Below are positions 1-7,027 of a stretch of DNA of 10,133 nucleotides, in pieces. Source of the DNA: Hyphochytrium catenoides (Eukaryota > Sar > Hyphochytriomycetes > Hyphochytriales > Hyphochytriaceae). Numbering within the stretch: position 1 is the first letter of the stretch; every line of letters begins with the position of its first letter. The notes under the pieces are model-generated. The model made no database searches, was not told the origin of the DNA, and saw nothing but the letters and a program-made list of their open reading frames with translations. The stretch spans positions 1-10,133 of the forward strand of contig FLMG01000056.1 of assembly GCA_900088475.1 (NCBI GenBank), written 5' to 3'. The position numbers and the translations under genes were made by a program.

Positions 1-22
1 CTCTCTCTCTCTCTCTCTCTCT
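1..22. repeat. CT dinucleotide microsatellite at the left edge
   Basis: Eleven CT units in a row open the window and run into a further pyrimidine-rich stretch to about position 31. The tract is cut by the window edge, so its real length is unknown. It lies beyond the 3' end of the minus-strand transporter gene. Confidence 0.95.
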
Positions 23-154
23 TCTTTCCCCACTTGGTAGTCTCTTGTGCCACTGTTGATCGATGTCCGTCATCAAGCGCTATCGAGAGAGAACAAAGGG
101 ATCAAGTGTAGATCTATTTGTCAGCTTCCCTTCCTATCCTTTTGTCTGATCCTT

Positions 155-2355
155 TTATAATGTTCCGCTGCCTTTGTCCTCGTCCGCTTCATGCTTCTCT
201 TTCTCAAAGGAAAGAAACTTGCCTAGTAAAAGCGAGGAAACGAAGCCTGTCCCGCCTACCACCGCAGCTCCAGCAAGACCAACGATGAAAGGTTTGGGTC
301 CAACTCCTCTAAGAACAGAGGTAGACGTACTTAGCCCCACGGCAGCCATCGCAGTGCCTAGCAGATAGTGTCCACCGACAGTATCGGAAATGAAGGAGCA
401 AACCCTTTCCCAATCCTCAGCTCCAATCAATCCAAAGGCCTTGTTATCTATGGAAAGAAATGGGACAAGAGAGAAGAAGGCGGAACGGCAGGTGCTTACT
501 CACAGCCAGTGAAGAAGATAGTTATACAGTCCACAGCTACTAGTGACTTATGGATGTGCCAAAGTAGATGACGATTCGGAGAGCTAAGGCCTTAGCAGTG
601 TGCGATCAATCATGGCAGGGAGAGACGGGAACAGATCGTGAGAGCCGGAGACATAGGCAGAAGAGCAGAGCCTGTATGAAAAGGGAAGAAGTAAAGAAAG
701 AGAGAGGGACGGCGTACCTGCACTATTCTTGATTGACGCATCTCCCATGGTCCTCCCTAGGGCAGCTCCAACAAAGCCCAAGACAAACAAGGGAAACATG
801 GTCTTGAAGTTCATTGGTGGACGTTGAAGGGATGTACCTGAGGACGGCGAGAGAGCAGCTGCGTGCTGCCATGTGAGAGCAGGAATAACAGCTGCTAGGA
901 AGAGATTCCGGGTCATCTTCGTGACAGCGGCTACCTTCAGAGCCACCTCATCGTCATAGAGCTCGCGGTAGGTTAGGGCACACCCCATCACCTGGAGCAA
1001 CGGTCATGAGAGAGTAAAAGAAGAAAGACAGCAAGGCATCACTAGAAGGGTGAAGTTTAGGTTCTCGTCGTCGCTTACCTGGGAGGTATCGTGCACTGCT
1101 GTACCGAGAAAGAGCCCAACCTGCTCCGATGACGGGAAGACGGCATGGGCGATGTAGGGATAGCAAAGCATACCTAGGAAGATGCGGGAGGAAAGTGAAG
1201 GGGCATCAATTAGGGAAGAGGCGGAATAGAAAGCGCTCAACAGGAAGACAAACACCCGAGATAATGAGAGCGGAGAGGAAAAAAGATGCGAGGTAGCTGT
1301 AAGGGTATGGAGCTTGCCGTCCGCACTGACCCATGAGTCCAAAGGCCACAACATTAGCCACTGCGAACGCGACTTCTTGCGCTGAGGCCCGAATAGCAGG
1401 GGCGAGAGCAGTAATAGCTGTCACTCCACAGATGCTAGTCCCAACAGCAATGAGAGAACCAAGTCGAAGAGAGAGATTCATCTTCTTTGCAAACCAAGGA
1501 ACGAAGAGAAGGCCAGCAGAGAGAGAAGAGACTACCACTGGCACGCCAGCTGCCCCTAGCTTGGCAACATCAAATAGACTGAGCTTAGCGCCTAGGGAAG
1601 GTGAAGAGAGTGGGTTTAGCCCGCTGATACATCATGCCGGGGAGGCGAGAAAAAAGGGTCGAAGTAGACTTCTGAGAGAACAGTTGAAGGAGAAAAGAGA
1701 TCTAGGGTTACGATTGAAAGTAGAGCGAAGCAAGAAAGAGAAGGGCAGAATGGAGCTCACCTATGCAGATGATGCCGGCTCTCAATAGCGTGGTAGTGCA
1801 CAACTTCAATCCAGGAGCGAGTGAGGAAGGAAGACGCAAGAAGTTGTTGAGCGCAAGCCCTAGAAGTATCGCCACGGGAACGCCGGAAATTGGGCTCTTT
1901 GCTTCCTTTGAGCCAAGTCCTTGCGCGGCTAAGAGCCACGAACCTAGCACATCTGCAAGCCTGAACCCTGCCTCCATGACTACACCAGCAGCCACGACGC
2001 CTGGAAGGGAGGAAAGGATAGGGGAAAGAGGAGACGAAGCAGAGGAGGGGAGAGAGGAGAGGAGCCGTCGAGGAGCAATAAACAACCGCGGCGAAGAGAA
2101 GAACATGAGAGAGGCAATGGGCCTTCTCCGTCCAATTGTTACTGCTCTTTGAAGTACCGAAGTCTTCTCATGGCGAGGAGACGCCCAGGTGACGCTGCGG
2201 CGAAATACTGGGCGAGAAGAAGGACACGCGATGCGGATCGAGGGATACGAAAAGGACAAGGCCGCCACATCGCTGCCCACAAGAATGGCATTAGGCGCCC
2301 TTCGGCCGTGATGAAGGATGGTTGACGGTCGGACAGCACAGATCCCGGAAAGCAT
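155..2355 (-). CDS. YeiH/UPF0324-family membrane protein (putative sulfate exporter), five exons
   Basis: Predicted membrane transporter of the YeiH family (UPF0324, PF03601), annotated in bacteria as putative sulfate exporters; the substrate here is inference. Exons on the minus strand: 2355-1761, 1591-1331, 1173-1079, 991-718 and 447-155, giving 505 residues and a TAA stop. Intron phases are 1, 1, 0 and 1, and all four boundaries are GT-AG (GTGAGC, GTCAGT, GTAAGC and GTACGC donors; pyrimidine-rich CTAG, CCAG or CATAG acceptors), so the join is well supported. Family hallmarks in order: LLRAGIICIGAKLSLFD (exon 1/2), GTSICGVTAITALAP with EVAFAVANVVAFG (exon 2), LFLGTAVHDTSQ (exon 3/4), KMTRNLFLAAVIPAL (exon 4) and the C-terminal GTAMAAVGLSTS helix (exon 5). 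Bacterial members have roughly 330-350 residues; here an N-terminal extension of about 110 residues, rich in Arg and Ser and poor in acidic residues, suggests organelle import. The start is the first ATG in an open frame; the frame stays open upstream to 2502 without another ATG, so a further 5' exon is possible. Confidence 0.88.
1592..1760 (-). other. Intron 1 of the YeiH-like gene
   Basis: 169-nt GT-AG intron, phase 1. The donor is ATAG|GTGAGC and the acceptor CTTCCCTAG|GC. Splicing rebuilds a glycine codon in the ICIGAKLS segment, which matches the family pattern of a glycine followed by a short loop. The other introns are 1174-1330 (157 nt), 992-1078 (87 nt) and 448-717 (270 nt). Confidence 0.85.
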
Positions 2356-2705
2356 CTTTGAGTCTCTCTGCGGCGCAGACTGCTGACGAGCAGAGTTAAG
2401 AAGAGTCAGTAGCCTCGCTCGACGACGACCATCAGCAGAGATCAGTTTGACGGGTGTTGGCGTTGTTTGCTCAGCAGCGTGGGACGTAGAGCGTCGGTGT
2501 GCTTAACTGTCCGTAGGTTGTTGAGGACGACCGTTGTGAAGAAGGGTAAGAAGCTTCAAAAATCTGTCAAGCTAGGAGCTCAGAAAGGACACGGATTCTG
2601 AACAGCCGCCGCTGGACGGAGGAGGAAGCGAAGATTATTGCGCCCTTATCGAAATCCATCAAAAAAGATAATTTTGTTGATGTCCCTCACCTATCTCACC
2701 CATAA
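2356..2705. other. 5' flank of the YeiH-like gene; no certain gene
   Basis: Immediately upstream of the transporter start. On the minus strand the reading frame of the transporter stays open from 2502 to the ATG at 2355 but has no upstream ATG, so it is either 5' leader or part of an extra coding exon. A separate minus-strand ATG at 2659 opens a 30-codon frame that could in principle splice in phase to it, but the acceptor would be poor. On the plus strand, 2550-2705 is open and reads as a short SANT/MYB-like phrase (RRWTEEEAKIIAPLSKSI) without a start codon. No TATA box or other promoter element can be called with confidence. Confidence 0.3.
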
Positions 2706-3281
2706 TCTGTCTTGCAATAAATAATACCAGTACCTATTCCAAGCCGTATCTCATCGCGCTCTATCTCTCAATTGGCAATCCAAAAAGCGGCACTGGTACA
2801 ACACTGCACAACACAAAGAAGAAGAACGAGGATCCATCATCATCCGACAACAAAGAAGCAAAGAAGAACCAAGGATTCTTCAGAACATCGGTGGTGGGTG
2901 CAACAAGGGATAAATGATGATGATAGTAGTGCTAGTAGTGGTGTCTATAATAGCGAGGGATTTTTTTGGTCTTCTTCTCTTCTTCTTCGTCGAAGGGAAC
3001 CCGCATCGCATCATCATCTTCTTCTTGTTCTTCTTCAATCGGTCAGCCTTTCTTCTTCATTGCCGGATAGGTAGCTACTATAACAGTCAAGGGCACAGAC
3101 GAGGAAGCGCGCCAGCAGCAGATAGAAGGACAAACGGTAAACGCAATAGCATAGCTGATGACTGCTGCTGGCTATGGTGTCACAATGCCGGCGGCAGCAG
3201 CGTCGTCGTATCATTATGATGAAAAATATATAAGGTCACTTGCTCTTCTTTTGTTGTTAATACGGAGCGCCTGCCATTATG

Positions 3282-3354
3282 GGTGACGCGATGACAGCGC
3301 AGGTGCTGTTCTATCTAAGATCATCACCGACCAAGCACCTGCTGTCATGTCACC
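3282..3354. repeat. Imperfect inverted repeat / stem-loop
   Basis: The left arm (3282-3307) and right arm (3334-3354) are reverse complements over 21 paired bases: GGTGAC, ATGACAGC and AGGTGCT pair with AGCACCT, GCTGTCAT and GTCACC. Two small bulges (GCG and GC) lie in the left arm. The loop is 26 nt. This is far more pairing than expected by chance in intergenic DNA. It could be a small non-autonomous element, a structured RNA or a cruciform; no target-site duplication or flanking gene decides between these. Confidence 0.7.
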
Positions 3355-3363
3355 TCTACTACT

Positions 3364-3389
3364 AGCTATTCGGATTAGCTATTCGGATT
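3364..3389. repeat. Tandem duplication of a 13-bp unit
   Basis: Two perfect adjacent copies of AGCTATTCGGATT (3364-3376 and 3377-3389), followed by the first three bases of a third copy. It lies 9 bp after the stem-loop. Most likely a replication-slippage duplication. Confidence 0.85.
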
Positions 3390-3635
3390 AGCGATGGTTT
3401 GTTGCAGCAGCATGCTGAATGACACATCATCATGTGCGTGGCTCTCGTCGCCGCTTAGCCCGGAGCTAGTATAATAATAGGACCACCCAGGAACTATAAA
3501 CTGCTGCTGATGATGGCCAGCTGTCCCACCAACAACAGACCTACTAAGAAGAATGTGGGAAGTACCAGCGACGAGGTAGTAGGAAGAAGGGGCTTAAGCA
3601 ATAAGAAGGGAACAGGCCCATTTTGTTCATAGTGT

Positions 3636-3655
3636 GGAGGAGGAGGAGGAGGAGA
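3636..3655. repeat. GGA triplet microsatellite
   Basis: Six or so uninterrupted GGA units followed by GAGAGAG. Read on the minus strand it gives a proline or serine run in whichever frame is open, which explains the six-proline run in a spurious minus-strand frame at 3494-3790. Confidence 0.8.
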
Positions 3656-4008
3656 GAGACATCGAAAATCATTACCTCCAAACAGAATCAGACCTCTCAT
3701 AATCCAGCGACTGGCTGGCCTCATCATCGGTTTATCTCCTCGCCAGCTCCTCCCCATTATTGGCATTGATAGCGCAGGCCAACACACCATTTAGTAGGGT
3801 GGAGGAGCTGCAGATAACGATGGCTGACGAATCTGAGCCCGTCACAATAAGCTAAGGCTCAACAAGGTCATGATGACCTCTACACTCTTCAAACTTTATG
3901 ATGAGTCCACCCTTGCTTGAATGAGAAGTATCTCCTGTTATTCCTAGGCTTCAGCCAGCGATGGAGCTTATTAAGGCCTTTATGTCTCCACCAGGCCGTG
4001 CATTGCCA

Positions 4009-4548
4009 TCATATCATACCATTACCACGCAGAAGAGAAGAAAAAGGAGGAAGGTCTGTTAGTAGTGTGGCGAACTGATGGCACACACCTTGTTGACACT
4101 GAACACCAGAAGTTTGGACGGATCGGCGGCGCGCGGGGGAAGACTTGAGTAGTCGCAACAAGCCGTCCATCATTGACTGACAGCATGGCGGCAGCGGGTA
4201 GAGGTGGGCGACCGACCAGACGCAGACAGACCCTTGGCTGCTGGTTTTTTGGTCGTCATCAAGCTCAAGCCTTGGCCCACGTCTTCTTCTTCTCTTCCGC
4301 CGGCCCTGTATCATCAGCCCTGTTCTTGGCTGACGATAGAATAAACTGTGCGCCAACCCTTCTTCCCAGCGGCTGGAAACAATTAGAATACAGAAAAAAA
4401 GAAGGGGAGGACATCCTTCGGTCCGAGACCTCATGCTGCCAGCCACCACCTCAGTCGTTATCCTAGTCGTAATAAGGCCTTTGTTATTATTAGAACTATT
4501 CCTTGGGAGAAGGAAGGCTGCTACTGGATTTGAGGGAACTCTATCCAT
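4009..4548 (-). CDS. Doubtful 179-codon open frame, unrecognised
   Basis: An ATG-started frame of 179 codons in otherwise gene-free DNA. I recognise no domain. It contains a short arginine/lysine run (RRKRRRRR) followed by acidic residues, and serine- and leucine-rich stretches typical of translated low-complexity triplet DNA. Its length is the only argument for it. It lies about 640 bp upstream of the leucine-rich-repeat gene and points away from it. More probably a chance frame than a gene. Confidence 0.13.
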   Translation of the reverse strand: MDRVPSNPVAAFLLPRNSSNNNKGLITTRITTEVVAGSMRSRTEGCPPLLFFCILIVSSRWEEGLAHSLFYRQPRTGLMIQGRRKRRRRRGPRLELDDDQKTSSQGSVCVWSVAHLYPLPPCCQSMMDGLLRLLKSSPARRRSVQTSGVQCQQGVCHQFATLLTDLPPFSSLLRGNGMI

Positions 4549-5185
4549 TTATTATACCGGAGGAGGAGTTGCGACTCCTGTTGTTTGTTGTTTGTTAGGA
4601 AGGCATGTCTTTTTCTGTTGAGGTCCTTCTTCCAAGCAGCAGTCTGCAGACCGCCCGTCGTCTTCATCATCATCGTCGTTTTGAGCATGCTCTTCTTGAA
4701 GAAGCAGGAAATCCTATCCTTACTTCTTCTTGTCCGTGCGTGAAGGTGAGGCCACCAGGATACTACTGGTGGCGATAGCGAGCTTCGTTCTATTTCTCTT
4801 TCTTACCCTCCTCTGTCAGAAGATAGACAGGGGCTCGCCTTGTGCTGCACCATCCACCAATGGTCAACAACGCCTGCTGCTAGTCAACGCCATCTGTAGA
4901 ACTACCTGTATACCTGTAAGAAGAAGAAGAATGTAATAACAGCAGGTTATGATGATGATGAGGCTTTAGGGGTCTACTTCCTCGTACTCTTAAAGACAAA
5001 ACTACGTGGGCCATGTCGTCTCCATAGAAGAAGGCGATGAAAAGCAGCCTCGGAAGTCGCGCAGCGATGATAAGAAGGAAGATGAGATACGTTAAGGAGT
5101 ACCAGTGTCTGTCATCATTCGCGATTTTCCAGCTAAAGGCAAGAAGTAGGGAAGAAGATCATAACCGTCAGTTGTTGCCTTGGTC

Positions 5186-6724
5186 ATGAGAATGATGACA
5201 ACCAAGCAGGCGCTGTACAACGTAGCCTTTTTTGGGCTTCTTGGTGCTTGGCCAAGGGTGATGGCCTACGATTTCTGGAACTGTCCAGGAGATCCCGTTT
5301 GCTTCTCTGGCGGAAGCGGATGTCTCAACAGCACATCCAAAATCCTATTGACCAACAGTCTCTGTCCTACAAATGAAAGTGGTGCCTGTCTGAAGAGGCT
5401 CATGATTGACGGGAAGTGCTGGGTTAGGCCATCAGACACCACTATATATCCAGAACCTGACGAAGTCAAAGTATATGAGTTGACAAGGCCCACGAATGTC
5501 AATATAACAGGAGGCTTTTTCATGAACACTACGCGCTCTATCACTTTTTCCGGCGGCGACATCTCCACCATCTCCTTGTTGGACCTCCCCGCCGGACTGC
5601 AGAACCTCGCCGTCTCCGCAAATCAGTTGGAGTTTGCTGACTTTAACTTACCGGACTCACTGCAACGGCTTGCTCTTAGCCGGAACAAGTTAGAAGCTGT
5701 GAGCTTTAAGCTACCCCCGTCACTCCGCTCCCTGTTTCTTGGCAGCAACCGCATAAAGGCTTTGGACTTCAACCTTCCCGATTCCTTGCAAACACTGGAT
5801 GTTGGTTTTAATATGATTGAAGCCATCACCAAGCCGTTGCCTGAGAACCTCAGGTCATTGAATCTTGACGGGAATAAGATCTCAAGCATCACCGTCCCAC
5901 TTCCTCCAAGACTCTATGAGCTCAGGTTAACTTCCAGTGAGCTAAAGACCTTGCCATTTAAGGTGCTTCCTTCTACGTTGGAAAGACTATTCCTAACGCA
6001 CAACCAGCTCCAGGTCTTTGACCTCGCTCTTCCTTCATCCAGCAAGCTAAGAACTCTAGTGCTTGACCAAAATGAGCTAGACTCCTTTGATCTGATTGTC
6101 CCTCCCAGCTTGACCGAGCTCGATCTGAGTCAGAACAAGTTCAAAACTATACCTGTGACCCTTGGCTGGTCACAGGTGGAGGACCTTAAGATGGGCCATA
6201 ATCAACTCCAGAAGGCCGACGTACTCCTTCCCCCGCGTCTCAAGATCTTGGATCTCTCCTACAACCAGATCCCCAGCATCGAGATCCCTCTCCCAGGGTC
6301 CCTTAGAGCAATTACCATCGTCCACAACTCGATGCAACTAGACATCAAGGTTCCCTTGCCGGCTAATCTGTCGGAACTCACTTTGGATCACACGGAGCTC
6401 CACGCCTTCGACCATAAGCTTCCAAATAAGTTGTCCTGGTTGTCACTGCGGAATTGCTCGCTGGTTGAGTTTAGCTCAGAGCTCCCAGAGAGCCTTCGTA
6501 AACTAGATCTGGGCGATAACCCGCAGCTACAATGCCTATCGGTCTCTTCTCTACCAGCCTTGCTAACTCTTGTTCACTCAGGATCAGGACTACCTTGTAC
6601 ACCAGGGGTATCAGATTGCCCACCGAGTAAATGGCGATGTCCTCAGCTTATGCCGCCACGGGTTCCCACTTCATCAGTGACCGGCGCACCGCCAACTCAG
6701 TCCAGCAGCAACGATGCCGTGTAG
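5186..6724 (+). CDS. Secreted leucine-rich-repeat protein, single exon
   Basis: A 512-residue protein predicted to enter the secretory pathway and act by protein binding; the partner is unknown. Residues 1-27 form a signal peptide with a hydrophobic core (VAFFGLLGAW) and a likely cut after VMA. A cysteine-rich cap follows (about 33-82), then roughly fifteen repeats of about 21 residues from residue 132 to 455, pattern LPxxLxxLxLxxNxLxxxxxx (LPDSLQRLALSRNKLEAVSF, LPPRLKILDLSYNQIPSIEI). A cysteine-bearing C-cap (CLSVSS ... GLPCTPGVSDC ... WRCP) and a Ser/Thr/Pro-rich tail end the protein at TAG. Several N-glycosylation sequons (NST, NES, NIT, NTT, NLS) fit an extracellular location. No membrane helix or kinase follows, so it is probably secreted or part of a larger spliced product. 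The start is the ATG at 5186; six bases upstream the frame has only a TTG. Repeats with LPxxL spacing resemble bacterial LPX effectors, but the caps and signal peptide look eukaryotic. Confidence 0.88.
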   Translation: MRMMTTKQALYNVAFFGLLGAWPRVMAYDFWNCPGDPVCFSGGSGCLNSTSKILLTNSLCPTNESGACLKRLMIDGKCWVRPSDTTIYPEPDEVKVYELTRPTNVNITGGFFMNTTRSITFSGGDISTISLLDLPAGLQNLAVSANQLEFADFNLPDSLQRLALSRNKLEAVSFKLPPSLRSLFLGSNRIKALDFNLPDSLQTLDVGFNMIEAITKPLPENLRSLNLDGNKISSITVPLPPRLYELRLTSSELKTLPFKVLPSTLERLFLTHNQLQVFDLALPSSSKLRTLVLDQNELDSFDLIVPPSLTELDLSQNKFKTIPVTLGWSQVEDLKMGHNQLQKADVLLPPRLKILDLSYNQIPSIEIPLPGSLRAITIVHNSMQLDIKVPLPANLSELTLDHTELHAFDHKLPNKLSWLSLRNCSLVEFSSELPESLRKLDLGDNPQLQCLSVSSLPALLTLVHSGSGLPCTPGVSDCPPSKWRCPQLMPPRVPTSSVTGAPPTQSSSNDAV

Positions 6725-6784
6725 CTTTATAGCATATTAAGGTAGAAAAAGAGCTCCATTGTTTGGTAGTTACTCTTTATAAAA
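6725..6784. other. 60-bp spacer between convergent genes
   Basis: The TAG stop of the leucine-rich-repeat gene (6722-6724) and the TAA stop of the minus-strand gene (6785-6787) face each other across 60 bp. The spacer is AT-rich (TTTATAAAATTAAAG) with no perfect AATAAA on either strand. Both transcripts must end in, or run past, each other's 3' end, so their 3' untranslated regions probably overlap. Confidence 0.7.
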
Positions 6785-7027
6785 TTAAAGGAGCTCAAAC
6801 GAACGAAGTTCCTGCCTGGGAGATGCTTTCCACAGCTCTTCCTGGGATCCGACATTGGTCAGATCCCAAAGCAGGGCTTCTTCTGATGGTGGATGATCAA
6901 CAGGTACTACCGCCATGTAGTCCTTATTATCAATGAAGAAGAGTAAAGAAGTGACAGTGTAGGACGTGAGTTCGGCTGGACCTGTGACACCGGAGCGCAT
7001 AGTAGAGGCCAGGGCCGATGCCAAAGG
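6785..7027 (-). other. Terminal exon of the unrecognised gene
   Basis: Open from just after a TAG acceptor (7030-7028) to TAA at 6785. About 80 codons with a balanced composition, including LLFFIDNKDYMAVVPVDHPP and EEALLWDLTNVGSQEELW. The phase of the upstream exon (7242-7095) fits better if the exon begins at 6981 after GTGTCACAG, so the acceptor is uncertain; the end is firm. Confidence 0.55.

Larger units (their letters stand above)
2706..5185. other. Gene-poor, triplet-repeat-rich intergenic DNA
   Basis: About 2.5 kb between the divergent transporter and leucine-rich-repeat genes. It carries many short GAA/TTC, CAT/ATG, CAG/CTG and GGA runs (for example around 2820-3070, 3636-3655, 4660-4680 and 4919-4960), an imperfect hairpin (3282-3354) and a 13-bp tandem duplication. 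The open frames here are mostly made of low-complexity residues produced by these triplets, and none shows a recognisable domain. It may contain promoters and untranslated exons of the leucine-rich-repeat gene, but nothing definite can be placed. Confidence 0.6.

Noticed and set aside
1333-1788. 151-codon plus-strand open frame
   Set aside because: It lies antisense to exons 1-2 of the YeiH-like gene, whose family motifs are unmistakable; its composition is that of an antisense shadow.
1763-2152. 129-codon plus-strand open frame
   Set aside because: Antisense to exon 1 of the YeiH-like gene; Arg/Glu/Ser-rich with no domain.
3494-3790. 98-codon minus-strand frame with a six-proline run
   Set aside because: The proline run is the translated GGA microsatellite and the rest shows no domain.
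4730-4936. Plus-strand frame with a membrane-helix-like stretch
   Set aside because: It has no ATG start, and the hydrophobic stretch is the translation of a pyrimidine tract that looks like a splice acceptor region.
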